Of a stretch of 64,000 nt of DNA, positions 34,101 through 49,100 are shown one piece after another. The DNA is taken from positions 91,842,838-91,906,837 of the forward strand of contig NC_084485.1 of NCBI RefSeq assembly GCF_030035675.1. The letters run 5' to 3'. The stretch is from Rhineura floridana (Eukaryota > Chordata > Lepidosauria > Squamata > Rhineuridae). A program made the translations under genes and the position numbers. The notes under the pieces were generated by a model. That model worked only from the letters and a program-made list of their open reading frames with translations, ran no database searches and had not been told where the DNA came from. Positions within the stretch are counted from its first letter, which is position 1. Each line of letters begins with the position of its first letter.

Positions 34101-37100
34101 AATCAAAAGCAAATTCAGAGGATGATGTACATATAATATCATGATGAGACAACTTATCATGCAGCACAATTGTAAACATGTTTACTCTAAAGTTAGTCCC
34201 ATTGAGTTAAATGGAATTTATTAGCAGGTAGAAGAGCATAAAATTACAGACTAAGTCCCTTTAAGACAGGGGTGGCCAACCTGCAGCCCACTGTATGTTG
34301 TTGAAATACAACTCCCATCAGTCCCAGCTAGCATGGGTTGTAGTTCAACAACGTTTGGAGGACCAAAGTTTTCCCACACCTGGTTTATGATAAAGATTCC
34401 TGTTAAGATTTGAAAACCATTCACACTTTCTTTCACTAAATGGAACCATCTGTTCAAACTAAATCATGTACAGCAAAGATACTTTGAAGGATTTATGTTC
34501 CCTCCCTTAAGGAAACTTTCATCAGCTTCCAAGCAATGTGTTGGATCCCAACAATTGTGAAAAGGGTACTGCTTATAGCATGTGGCTTTCAAGCCTCATC
34601 TTCTCCACTGCAGTGCTCTGTGTCCCCTGAAAAACAGATCTTAAGGAGTTTAAAGAATCAGCATATGCAGGTGAGCTTTTCACCAAACTTTTGGAACAGT
34701 ACTCCGACTTTTACTGAAACTGATACTTGCCAGTGTGTTGTATAAGCTGATATCCCCTTCTAGGCCACTTCGTCTGTGCTCAAATTTTACTATAGGCACT
34801 TTGGCTGTTGTTATAGGCAGGATGTTTCTTAAACCTGAGAAGGTAACGTTTCAGCATGTAAAATATGCCCTCTAACTAAAGAATACACATAAATGCAAAT
34901 ATTATGCAACACACAGCTCCATATACATACCTGGATGCTTCTTAAGAACCTTTGCCAAACTTTCAATAATTTCCTTACAATTTAGTTTCTAGGAGAAAGA
35001 AATAAAAAGCCCAGGTTACCTATATCGTTTTATAAAGAATTCAGAGAAACCAAGTATTTTGAACATACATATGAGATTATAATAATCTTCCTTCAACTAC
35101 ACAAAATGTATTTCAAAAAAAAGTCCTACCTCTGCATTTTCATGACCTTCTAGTGTCATGCAAATATCCAGGTCGCTGTCACGGAATCCAAATCCATTCT
35201 TTGAAGAACCAAATAGGCATAGCCTGGCCTTGTCTGATCAAAAGAAAGAGGATTTGTATATTCAGACTTGCTCAAAATAGAAGGAGGATTGACATTATAT
35301 TTCATCACACTTCACAGACAAAATAAGCAATTTAATTAATATTATTGCAGATCCAGTATAACCACCAACTTCACCCCAACATACTCAGGTTTTATCACTT
35401 TTGATCAAATAAATACATTAAAAATGTAAGAAAAGCATGTCTCTGCCTGAATGTGTTATTAATATACAAACCACAATTCCTATTTTAATATTATTAACCA
35501 AAATGTTTCTCAGTTCTCTTCATTTCTCAATTTATACCACCTCTCCTGGCACTTAAGGGATTTACAAGAAAACATTGGATGGTATGAAATGCTGATCCTA
35601 CTCAGAGTAGACCCACTGAAGTTAAATAGACATGACTAACTTAGGTTCATTAATTTTCGTGGGTTTACTCTGAATACAACTTAATTGAATATGACCCATT
35701 ATGTACATTAATATTAAAACCAATGTCTTGCGTTATTATTACAACAATACTTTTAAAGCATCAAGACAGGTTGGTAATAAATAGATAAAATTAGAAAAGA
35801 ATCAGCTAGACAACTGCAAAATTGGATGCTTTCATTTATTAGAACAAGTCCACTTTAAGTTTCCTGTTACATACCATTATATTCTTTTCGAATAAATCTT
35901 TCCAAACTTGCCAAAATCTGCTCTCGATTTTGTTGCTCTGAGAAAGGAGGCGACAATTCATCTAAACAAATAAAAACTTAATTGAGCCATTCTGCAACAT
36001 CTAAAGGTCAGATTTAAATATCTTCAAACATTTCTTTCACTGAATATTTTACTGATCCCCGTAATTCACTAGATTCGTCTGGTGATGGCATTTTACATTT
36101 AGGATGCAACTGTGTCATCTTAAATATCAGACAAAACCCCTGAAAGAAGAAGAGAAACAAATTTCTGTGTTGGAGCTGCAAATCTGGCCATTACTGTTAC
36201 CAAAGATACCTTGATTACTAAAGCTACATCCCTTGACACTTTGGCTACCTATTATTTCAAACCCACTCCAAAGTCCAAAACATCCTGGTGACTGTACTGT
36301 GAACTAGAACATAGGCATATACTCTACTGCCAATACTATAAAAATAGCTCCTTTCCACTCATGTAAGCAGGGGAAATCCCAGATTAATGTGGTTAGAGTT
36401 CAGTTCTGTATTATTAAATATTGAAGTTGAACTCGCCACCAGATCAAAACAGCAAAACTGTACTTACCAAAACACCTTTTACATACTAGATCAAGTATTT
36501 CTCTAAATCTACTTGTCATTGGTGGTAGTGGTTTTAGATCAATTTTCTTAAAATCCTCTGGGCAGTCATTTTTGGAATGGCCGTCCCTTTTGCAGATACT
36601 GCATACTATAGTTGGAGGCTATGGCAGAAACAAAACAAAAATGCTTTACTTTGAAATTGTTTAAACAGGCTGTGTTATTTTTTCCTTAAAGATAGTTGAT
36701 GTGTTCCAATGGGAAAAATAGAAGATGCAAGCCGCAGTTCAGCTCACTGGGCAGTTCGAAAGAAACTACTTATCTTTTCAAGCCTGCTTTACATGCTGGA
36801 AATGGAAAAGATCACAAATGGTTCACACAACATGCGGCAGCTATACATAGGAAGCTGTAATTAGTCCTGGGTCCCCTGCCTTGTCCAAATTCAATTATCA
36901 AAACTGCTCAATATTTGCTACCTCTGTACTCAAACAGCACAATCCCCTAGCACAATAAACTGGAGGGGAGTCAGAAGAATGGAGAAAACACACATTTGGG
37001 TTTGAGGGCAAAATGAAGAACTGACATAGCATCTTGAGTTTTAGCCCTTACTACATAACAGCTTACAAAACCACAGGAACTCTACATAGCCTCTGAATAG

Positions 37101-40100
37101 TGGCCAAATCCAGATATGGATTTACACATTGCAGAGACAGAGAGGACACACATATGACAGAGACTGAAAGAAAAGAAAGATCCCTATAATGTAGCAGTCT
37201 CAGGAATCACAATGCAATACATTTCTGTGTGCAACTAAACAGAGATAAACAAAAGCCAGAAGTGGCGGTTGTGATAGCCGGTGTGATAAATAACAAACAA
37301 TAACAAATTTGCTGCCAAGAAAATAAATACAAGTCTTAGCAAGTTTTGGGCCTTGCATGCAGCTGGAATAATTTTGTTGGCAGTAGAGAAAAGAATGCTC
37401 GAGTACAGACATTCTGAAATGGAACTTTGCTTGTATGCTTCTTCAATATATTTATCCATAATCTATTTGTCCAGACATGCTTGTTCTCCTTATATGCCAT
37501 TCAAAGACCCCTGTAGTGGGCTCTGAATTCTATAATCACATTTTTTAAGTTAGCAAAAACTATTATACTTTTCATTCTTTATTACCTAAAAAAATGTCTG
37601 TTGTTGCAATTTACAGACTGACCATCAGGCTGGAAAAATTCCAAGCACCTACCTACCTACAGTAGGGCCCCGCTTATACGGCGGGTTCCGTTCCGGACCC
37701 CCGCCGTAAAGCAGAAAACGCCATAAAGCGGAACCCCATTGACTTTAATGGGCCGCGTCGCACGAAAATGATGCGAAAACAGCGCAAAACGTCGCAAAAA
37801 AGAAAAAATAGCTTTTAAATTAAAAACGAAAGCTGCCGCATCAGCGGAATGCCTTAAAGTGGAACGCTGTAAAGCTGGGCCCTACTGTACCTATTTATTT
37901 ATTACATTTATATACTGCCCCATAGCCAAAGCTCTCTGGGCCGTTTACAGCAATTAAAACAATACAAACAAATATACAAATTTAAAAACACAAAAAAATT
38001 TAAAAACACAATTAAAAAAAATTAAAAAACACATGCTAAAATGCCTGGGATATTTATTTATTTATTAATTAGCCCAAGTCCTAAAAATCCAATGGTATAA
38101 TATACAGCATTTAACAGTCTGGTGCCTCAGAATGTGGTACTGGATGCTAAAGGATACTGAATGCTTTTCCATCCCTTCCGCCTGCCCATAAAAGGCACTC
38201 TGAGGGTTGAGGGACTCTGTAATGGCATAGGCTGTGGTGAGAGGAGCCATTGCATAAGCAGAACTGTCTTCTGCTTATGCAAGAGCATGTTTGGATCCAA
38301 CCTACTCTAAATATTTTTCCAACCTGAAAACTACCCAAGGAAACAACAGAAGCCTTTTCTAAGGTTATAAGAACTAGGTTTTTACAAATTTAGCATGCCT
38401 GACCACTGTTAACATATAATTTGTAGTGTAACTGCATACCTTCATAACTGAAAAATGTAAATGGACTGCCTTCATGTCGATTTCTACTTATGGCGACCCT
38501 ATGAATAGGATTTTCATGGTAAGTGGTATTCAGAGGTGGTTTACCATTACCTTCCTCTGAGGCTGAGAGGTAGTGACTGGCCCAAGGTCACCCAGTGAGC
38601 TTCATGGCTGTGTGGGGATTCCAACCCTGGTCTCCCAGGTCGTAGTCCAACACTCTAACCACTACACCACACTGGCTCTCACCTTCATAACTACAAGTTG
38701 AAAATCCCCCTTTTCCTTTAATACATGTCTAAAATCTGGACAAAGTGAAAGTCTTTCTAAAACAGAAAACTTTTTGATAAACCTAATAGAATCCTTGTAG
38801 CAAACATGTTTTTCCCCCAGAAATCTGGATAACTCAAAATATCTTTAAACCATAGGAACAAGAAATAGGTATCCTACAAAAATAAAGATATTTTGCAAGA
38901 GTTTTATGCCCAAGCTCTAGTTGTTCAACATGTTCTATTATCCTTGGCTATCCCGTATTTTGACATGCTAACAAAAGACAGTTGAAAGGTTTGCATACTA
39001 AAATAACAATAAGTGTTCAGAAGGGTATTATTGGAGCATGAAAATGTAGAGAGTAAAATTCAATTAATGAAAATGCAATAAAAATTGCAAGACTAGATAA
39101 TGTCAATAACAGATACCATGTATTCCCACTAAACATTTTCAGTGATGATCATCATAAATCTATCACCTACACTTACAAAGGAAGGTCAGAATTTGCAGTG
39201 GCCCAGCAGTGTGGATATGCTGGAATCTGAGAAATGTGTAAGAGCCAAAGTGGAGTGCCAAATCAATACTGTGATACAAAGTCAAAGTCTGCATATGGTG
39301 ACAGTATCATCTGCTTTTTTGCTGTAATGCCTTCATTTTTGTTAGTGCCTACAGAGTGAACTTATTCATTATAAATGCTGATGGAATATATTATACAGTG
39401 GCTTCAATCCAGAGTTCCTGTGAGTGGAACTTCAGTTAAAGAGCACTCCAGCTGGAGCTATGAGAGACCCCATTTTTGCCAAATCCTCTTTCCCTCCACA
39501 GGCCCCTGAAAATCTGCTCCAGTTGATGGACTCTCTAGAACAGTGTGGGAGGTGACACGTGAGACTGTAGAGGGAAATTCATGAACGCCTCCCACATTCC
39601 TCCAGTGGAAATCTCCAATGAATTGCAGTCCCTTCCACAAACTTTACTCTAGATCCAACTTAATAAAATTACTACATAGATCTTATATCAGCTTCGTAGA
39701 TTTAGCTAAATAACTATCTGGACCTAAAAGCTGCCATAATACAAGAAGGTTTTATCTCCTGTGCTGGGTTTGTTTTTGTTTTTTCCTGGTTCAGAAAAAA
39801 AAGTGCACATTAAAGTGAGATTAGACTCAACCTTTTCAACAAGTTTCTGCTTTAGAGGTAAGCCAGAGGCATTCACCACAGCACTCTTATGTTTCTCTTG
39901 CTACAGAAAAAGAAAACACAGTGAATCCATGAAGCACTCTGCCATGAACTCTGCCACCCTCCCCAAACATTTGACTTCTGGAAGAATCTTGGAAAGTAGT
40001 ATTCAGCCCATAAGACCAATGCTTTAGTGGCCTGTTACTATCCTGATGGAAAGAACTGATGTCTCATGAATCTTGTGCAAGACAGATTCATTTGTTCTAT

Positions 40101-43100
40101 CTTGAGTCCTCACCATTCTTTGGCACTACTGTAGTGAAGGTTAGTAAACAAGGAACAATGTGACACTGTCATAAATGTCAAGAGGGAATATCTAAACTTT
40201 TTGGACCAAATAGATGGGAACCCTGGGTTTAGCAGATTCATCCCATTGAGCCTTGAGAATGTTAGAGAAAAATTGAGATGAAGGCACTATTGTCACATGG
40301 CTAAGGGAATACCATAGCAAGTATCTGGGGCTTAATTCTGATCAAGGCATCAGTTGGAGCAGTCTGTCGACAAAAACAACATACCATGCATTTCTTTAAC
40401 AAGGATCTTAAAAATAGGAGAAAGATTTCAAAACAGAAATGTTAAGTTACGAATTTGTTTTACCTTTCCAGAAGTCAAAATAAATTTATCAAATACATAA
40501 TGCATATCTTCTGTGGTGATGTCATCTTTAGTGTCTTGAATTTCTGCTACTGCTTTGCAGTTGTGCGAGGTAGCTGCTGTGCTAGTGCCTGAGCACCTAC
40601 TCTTCTGTGGATGCTCCATTACTGAACTCAGCTGACTTTCAGTATCAGATAATTCACTAACAGAATCTGCATCAAGGGACCTACAATCACTAAAAATGCA
40701 ATGGTGGCTTTGCTCCTTTTCATTTGAAGGTTCTTGATCATTCTTTGCTTTAGGCGATTTTTGTTCTAATTCACAGCATTTATTAGTAATAAGGGATATA
40801 GTTTCCTTTTCATCTTGAGAGCTTGTGTTTTCAGTTTCTGTTTTTTTTACCAGTAAGCTTTCCAAGTCCCCAGTACATCTCCTGGATGTAGGTTCCATTT
40901 CACCACATTCATTAAACTCAGACTCTTGTACATTAGATGCATGGCCTGCGTTCTGCTTCTCTGTAATGTTGGCCTGCTGCGGAAGGCAACAGTTGGCTAC
41001 AGGTTCTCCAGTTTTTTTGCTACCAATTTTTCCCTTTTCCTTCTTCTTGATATCCAGTTTGGATTTACTCCCATCTTTAGTCTGTGGACACGCAAAATAT
41101 TTATATGCTGTCCTGAACCTCTCCAGGATATACTCAAATACCATCTGGCTGTTCAGGCTCCGTGCAACATTTCTTTTTAGTGCAAAAGGATCTACAAAAA
41201 GACAAACCAGTAATAAGTTTGTTGTTGCTTTTCAGTTAGGACCTTCAAGTATGATATCGCTATACTGCAACATTTTAAGCAATTAATCACTTAGACTCCT
41301 ACATCTTAAGAGTAACTGATGGCAACATTTTGATTCAACTAAAAAATGGTGTCCCCCAATTAATAGGCAGGAAAAAATAATTATTCTTACTACAAGAATT
41401 TAAAAAAACTGCAGTGGGAAACTGTCAACTTAAAAAAGGTATTCCCTCATATATGAGTTAGAATGCCTCTTAAAAGATGGTTCCAGCTGGACACATGCCT
41501 GAAACTAAAAACAAAGGAAATACCCCCTTTAAATCTATTTTTCCTTTCATATTTATTGATATGTTTTTTCTCATATTTATTTACTTGTAGTATTTATATC
41601 CTACCCTTCACCACGGGTTGCAAACCTTCAAACTTAATTAATTTCAAACTTAATAATTAATTAAATCTGAAGAAAACTAATGTGATTTCTTTAATCTGGT
41701 CACAGCCCTAATCTTACATTATGTAAATACTATACTATTACCCATAAATCTTATGCAAAGGAACAACTTCTTTTGAATCTTACTGTTCTAATTACAAAGT
41801 TGAATATTTATGCTCCGATTCATATGTAACACTAAGCCAAACCATGGCTAAGAATGAACAAGTGAGTGTGCAGATACTCAAAGGAAAAATCATGGCCACT
41901 TCACTCCTCCCCAGGTCCTGCTGCCGTTGGGGCTAACCCATGGCTTGGCTTAGCTTTATGTCCAAACCTGGGTTTGTAGTTTATCTCCCCCAGACAAACC
42001 ACAAGCCCAGGTTTGAAAACAATTCTAAGCCAAACCATGGAGCTCTAGGTGGTATGGCAGCAGCAGGACTGAATGAAGAGCAAAGCAGACTGAGGAAGGT
42101 GCAAATTAGAGATTTTTCCTCCAAGTACACACACTTTCGCTCACTTACCCTTATACATGGTTTGGCTTAGCGTTACATATGAATGTAACCAATCAGTACA
42201 ACTGCTCAGCAATGGATATTTCTCCTTACTGATCTGCTGTTTCATGTTTGTCTTGTCCATCTGCCTGGAAAGCACTGCAGTAAATGAAGTTAACACATTG
42301 CTAATGTTGGGCAAACCTTACAGCTACATCCACAGCAATATTCTGGCATAAGTATGAAAAAAATGGAATGGCATATCTCCTGCCTCAATGGAATTACTGC
42401 TTATAGATCAAAACCAGCAGCTTGAGTCCATTAATCCTCTAGAAATACATTCAATTCAATTACATAAATATTTGAATACAAGTTCAAAGTAAACTTTTTA
42501 AATTAATCTTTTCAAATAATTATGGGCAGATGAGTATCAGTCAACAAGGTCAAGTATGTGATGAATATATGAAGAAAATCTTATTTTCCACATTTGTGGC
42601 TAATGTAGCATAAAACAATGTCTTATCAACAAAAGGTTAGATAAGTAAGGCAAGAGTTTCCACAGTCTTATTACAAATGCAATGCCCCACCTTCAATGGC
42701 TATTCGCCTTTTAGGCCAGGTTTTGTTCTCTCTTGTTAAAAGTTCTTGTACCCGTATGCTGATAACATATTCTTCCAAAGCAAATTCCAGTGTATAGAAC
42801 TTCAACAATTCTAACCACAGTTGTCCCAGAGATATCTGGTGTGGTGTTTCCAATGCTAATGGAGACTGAAAGAAGCAGAAAAGGGTAACTTAAATTTCTG
42901 ATTCTTTGGCCGTTAAATTTTGTCATTTCAAGAAGAGAGTCAAGAAAGAAAACAGCAATTTCCATTCAAAGAAAATCCCTTACCTTGCCATTTTTATCCT
43001 TTGGATTATTTTGGGTGTCTGTTTCTAAGGTTGCTGCATTCTTGTTACCACCTCGGTGCTGTTCACCTTTAGCTTTGCCTTCCACACCACTCAAATTTTT

Positions 43101-46100
43101 CCCTGCTCCGTTGTTTGATGGTTTGTATTCCCACACTACAAAATTTTCATCTTCTATGCCTTTCAGATGGTAGTCATCAGCTTTTTTAGAATCAAAGCCT
43201 TCAATCTAAACAAAGCAAAAGAAAACAAAGGTCTTTTCAAGAACAAGAACAAATGCTAAACACATAAAGACGTTCAGACATATAAGCATTTATTTCATGC
43301 CATATATTATGTTTAGATATACACTCCCAATGGTGATACAAAAGCTAATTTAGGATACACCCTGTGAAATTTTTGACTTCCTTATTTGGGTCCACAGAAC
43401 TAGTCATGCGTTTCTTTGAATCCAGGCCCTTATACTTTTCTTGAAAATTGTTTTATTTTTTAAACTTACCCGATTGCCTAAATATGATGGCAGTATACGT
43501 GGTTCTCTTTGTTGAAGGAAAAATATGACCATTAAGGCAAAAGAATATGAGGGTATCCCACCTTCTGCCTGACAGTCAATATGGCACAACTACAAAAAGG
43601 GAGAAAAGAGGCCTTAATCCTGTGAAATACATACATACATTAGAAAGCGATACATAATAGATCTCGCAAACCTTGAGTTTAACCAGCATTTTCCAGATAT
43701 AGGATAAAGGCCTACATAACAAGGTCTGAAGGCAAATAATGCTGAAGCTAAGCAGGTCTGAATCTGGTCAGTGCCTGGATAGGAGGCCCCCTGGAATCCT
43801 ATGTACTCTATCTTAAGTTCCAAAATGAATGAAAGGCAGAATATAAATGTAGTAAAATAAAACAAACAGTTGCCCATTATCTATAAAACCAATCTGACAG
43901 AGATTACCAAAGTATGTCAAATTAAACAGTGGCAATTTTAAATATCATTAATCACACTTTAACTCAACCAATTGACCTGGAAGACATCCAAACATTTGGC
44001 TACTGAAAATGTTGGATAAGTGAGATTGCCATTTACAAATATGGAAGACACCCATTAAATTCACATATTCATAATATTCAGTTAAAACAGACATCAGAGC
44101 AGATATTATATAACATACATGTGCAGTCATCAACATACACACATATTTACATGGCCAGATTATGTGTGACATTCTTAAGACTATAAGCAACAGGATGGAA
44201 AAAATAGATGATATCCAGTATTAGACATATTCAGAGTCAGTCCACTGATTTCAGTGGGTCTACCCTGAGTTAAGTTGGATATTATGCTGTTATTATGCTT
44301 TATGTTGCCTCTAGCCATGAACTGTACTGCTTCATTATTTTATCATTTGTATCTTCCCTCAATTCAGTATTGTTGCTTAAGAAACTCTAGGTCATCTTTT
44401 GTACCTTTGGTATGTTAATTTCCCTCTTACTATACTGTCTGTTGTATCTGTAGAATTAAACTGACTCATTTGCATAGAAAAGTGATGTAACACAAGGGGT
44501 CAGGATTCAAAGATTCCTGTATGTAGAATGCACAACAAATGTTTCCGGAGTTCCATTTCCAGCTGCAGCCCCTTACACTGCTCTGAAATCTCCTTTTAAA
44601 AGATTCTATGGAGCATCTTTTAGGGAGCACAAAGAACTTCAGTGGAAAGAGTACACCAGAGAAATCCCCAAGCACATCCAGAAGCCTCAAAGTGCGCATG
44701 GAAGCTCTGTACTCAGCCCTTTGGATTTCATCCAAATATTCTGTTCTTTCTGATTCAGAAAAAGAGATTATCGTTCTCAGAGAAATATATAATTAAAGAG
44801 ACTATTCTTAACACTACTTAAAATTACAACAGGTTAACATTTAAAAGTGCTGCAAAAATTGATTGCGTTTACATGTGAAGTACATGTTCAAGGAATAAAT
44901 GTTTATTTTAAAAACTTACTCTGGCCCAGTAACGAAAAGCCAACACCAAAGGAACAAGGACTGGCTCCAGTTTGCCGAGCGCAGCTAGCAGATCAGTTGT
45001 AAGGCAGGCCACATCATTTCCCGCACTTACTTTGCAAGTTAAACCACTGACATTGAAATAAATTTAAGAAAAGCTGTTAAGTTAAATCTCTGTCTTCCGG
45101 TGAATGAAATCGTTTTTTTTAAAAAAACAACCACAACATGCAATTCTCAGCATATATATGTAGTATGCATTGGTTTCTTTCCACATGCAGATTTCTTACC
45201 CCAGATATTGAAATCTATTTGTTACTTTGGGTACAATCTAGCTAAAACATTATGCATTTTAAGTCCCAATGATTTCAACAGAAGGGTTTAAAATGCTCAA
45301 TACTCTCACTGAAATCATTGGGACTTAAAATGCACTTAATACTTTGGCTGAATTGTGCTCTTTGTGGTTTCTGAGATATTTGTAAAACATTCCTACTACC
45401 TGGTAAATTGAGGAAATAGTTCTAGAGCTAGTTCCAAAGAGAAGAACTGCATTCTATCCTTTGCAATCAAATATGGATTGTAAAATACTAAACATAAGAG
45501 AATATCTTGTCAATGATTCTTTTAACACAACACAAAAGTACACAAACCTCTTAACATCTTTACAAAAAACAACAGGAACTTTGGCATGGAAATCTGATTC
45601 CACATCAGAGTAAGAAGCTGTGGGAGGAAAAAACAGAAGAGTGTTTAAAGAAATAGAAGAGTCTTCCGTATGGATTCGAATTCATATGGGTAAAGATTCA
45701 AATTCATATGGGTAAAGTGGAATTGAACTGTGTCAGACCAATTTGTGTCCCAGCATCAGCCAGAACATAAGAAAGTTAGAAATAAAGAATAAGAAAGCAA
45801 ACTTACTGCTGTTTTTTAAAATATCAAGCACCTGTATCAGTACATCTGGATGATTCATCTAAAATAATGAACAAGAAGATTATTTTATCCACATTTTGAT
45901 TCTATTAAAGTGAGTAAATCAAGTATATGTTTAATAGTCATTGGTATGCTCTAGCTCTTTGTTTATTTGCACAACAAGCAGAGTATAGGGTCCTCCACAT
46001 GTACAAACAAGCCCCAGAAAGCCGGATGTGCTTGCTCCTGGAACCCAAATTCATTCAAGAATTCATTCAAGACTTCCTTCATTATGATACAGCTATCCCA

Positions 46101-49100
46101 TTGTGTTCCTGTGCAACCAGCCATGGTAAAGCAATGGGAGGCATGATAAACTTCCAAGCAAAGTATATTCAGCCCAGGACAGAGCTTAAGGCAAGTATGG
46201 CTGGTGCACTCAAGCATGCATATGAGCACACTACAGGTGGGACAAGGTTTTATATCCAAGGGCAAAGGGAAGCCCTATAGTTACTGAGGTATCTCTCAAT
46301 AACATATCAGGTCTCATCTAAGGGCTTCAAGGGAGCTTTACAGAACCCAAGATGACAGGTAACGAAGTGGCCTCCTGGCTTCTGCAACCATACACCAGTT
46401 ACCAAGTTTGAGGCAGCCATTTTGCACAAGTATTCTAGCATTTTCTAGATGTCCTTAAATCCCCAGAACAAGACATGGTGAGTTGCAAACTACTGCAGAA
46501 CACTCCTTTGAACTTGAGATCCTTCCCCTGCACTGGTTATAATGGCATCAGTGACTCCTGCATGTAAAGGTTGGATCAGGCCTGTCATTAAATAAACTGT
46601 CACTCTGAAGTCTAATCAGCCCATCCTGTTTCTTTTACATCTCCTCTCAAAGTTCATGTGTTCCACAAAGCCTTTCCTGGATCTCATATATTCTGTAAAA
46701 GCTTGGAGAAGGATAGCTGTGTTAGTCCATAGCAAATAACTTAAAAGCTGTTGTCTTGAAACACCTTAAAGCAGGTGTGGAGAACGTTTGATCCTCCAAA
46801 TCTTGCTAAACTACAACAACCATCTCATCCCAAGCAATTTGGTGTTCCAATATTACATGGTTTTGTGAAGTAAGTAAACCGAATGGAATCAGATTCCTCA
46901 TGTTACATAGAAGTTCTAGTTTTTAGAATACTTTTCATATTGTTCAGTTGTTTTTGTTATGCTTGCGGCCCTGGGCTCCTTCAGGACAAAGGGCAGGATA
47001 TAAATTCAATAACAACAACAACAACAAATAATGGAACTTTCTGAGAGTGTTTGCTTTGTATAATTCAGGTCAAGAACTTCACAGAAAGCTATACAAGTGA
47101 GAAAAATCTTTTGAAAGCATGGCCATGAAATATTTCTAATTAGATAACATCACAGATATTTCTTCAACTTACCGTGGAGGGATATTTTATATCAATATTA
47201 ATATCACTAGTTTTAAAAGCAAATCTAGATAGACAGGATCCATACATCCTCAATGAACACTCTGAAAGTAAAGAAAGGATTCCATAAGCAATTATGTCGG
47301 CATGCTTTCATCATGAAGAAACAACACGGCTTGCTCTTATTTCAGTTTTATCTCTGAATTGGAGGGGATCTGCAATGGCAGATTAATCAGTGTAGTGTTG
47401 TGTACACTTTTGTTTCATAATATAAATAAGCTACTTAATTTCCACTTTTTTAACCACAAAATATTTTATAACAATAAAAGAAAAATAATACATTTTATAT
47501 GGTCAGAAGTAAAGCATTTATGCACATTTGAGAAACTATGGAAGATCAAGTTAGGCTTTGTATGCCTGAAATGTTTATAGTTAAATGAGAACATCAACTA
47601 AAACTATTTTATTAATCGAGTGTAAAGTTGCAAAATTTGATTTTCTTGCAAAAGGTATCAAGAATGTTAGAAACTGCCAATACCATCCTTTCCAAAACTA
47701 TTTTTATGTCCAGTTGAACACAAGCAAGTCAAACTGATTATACCCATACTGTGGGTTATATCCAATATTAGTCCTACACTCAGAGGAGACCCAAACAAAA
47801 TAATGACCCATTAAAAGTAATGAATGTTCATTAACTTTCATGGGTCTGCTGTGAGTAGGATTAGCATTAGATACAACCGTGTATTCTTAATAAACAAAAA
47901 TCAATCTCCTTAGAAAACTGATTATGTACATCAACTACCTGGTAAGGGTTGCTGAATTATCTTTTCCATATCACATACAATTTCTTGGCGGATTTTGAAA
48001 TCATTATCTGATATGCCTTGTTCCTTTGCTGCCTCCATCAGCGTAAAACTCAAGGCAGTTACTTGTGCAGGGGGAGGGGGAGGGAGGGCACGCAGTTCAT
48101 TTTCTTCTTGCTTTTCCTGAAAATATTATGAGTAGTAAAGATTAGTGCTATGGTTGAACACAAAAATTAATTGAATCTCATTCTCATTTGTTTCTTTACA
48201 TCTTCTTTAAATCATCTGCTTCTTTAAAGCCTGTTGATTTCCTCAGAAGTCAAATGCTAGTTTCTGACAGTTCAGAAACTGTAGCTGGTTATTGACTGGG
48301 ACATGATGGTCCAAGCATATAAAACCAATTCTAGCTTGACTGCACTGGCTACCAATTTGTTCTTAGGCTTAATTCAAAGTGCTGGTTATACCCCAAGGAC
48401 TGCCTCTCCCCACATGAACAAACCTGGACCTTGCATCCATCATTTGAGGCCCTTCCCCGTGTGCCCCCTCTGAGGGAGGTGCAAAGGATGGCAACCCAAG
48501 AATGGGCCTTTTCAGTAGTGGCTCCCCACTTGTGGAAAACCCAGAGAGGCAAGCATGGCACCATAGTTAACTATTTTTATGCATCAGGCCAAAATATTTT
48601 TGTTCACTCAGGCTTTTGGCCCATAATTTGGAGGGTATTAGGTACACTTGTGGCCTCTTTCTTGCTCATCTTTTAGCTTAATGGGTTGTGTTTGACTTGC
48701 CTTTTTATATGGATGTGCTTTTAGGTTTTCATTTTGTACTGGTTTTTTATACTTGATTTTAACATTTGTATTATTTTGCAAATCGCTTTGGGTCACTTTT
48801 CATGAAAAAACTACTAATAAATGCTAATAATAATAATGCAAAACCCATTCATGAAAATGATATGATTTCAACAGGTCATCTCATGACAGGCATTAAAGAT
48901 CTCTGAGAAACCCCTTTAGAGACCCTACTCATTTCTGCAACACCATCAGATAGTTTTGCTCCGTCCCACATCATGAATTAACTTGTAGGGATGCTGCAAG
49001 GGTCAATGTTGACACTTTATGTTGTTAGTATTTGGATATTATAAATGCACAGTTGGCATTCAGCTCTATTTTTCCTTTGATCTTCAAACCAGGAGGAGCA

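Larger units (their letters stand above)
36619..40463. other. TUT4 intron between coding exons 12 and 13
   Basis: Besides the Tigger-like MITE, LINE tail and Sauria SINE listed, the intron holds AT-rich sequence with no recognisable feature. Short open frames here have no similarity I know. Confidence 0.45.

Noticed and set aside
43741-43800. Possible 5S rRNA gene
   Set aside because: It is diverged from 5S rRNA and fused to a LINE-like tail, so it is a 5S-derived SINE.
45927-46280. Open frame of 117 residues in a TUT4 intron
   Set aside because: No recognisable family, no promoter, and an overlapping open frame on the other strand; I treat it as chance.
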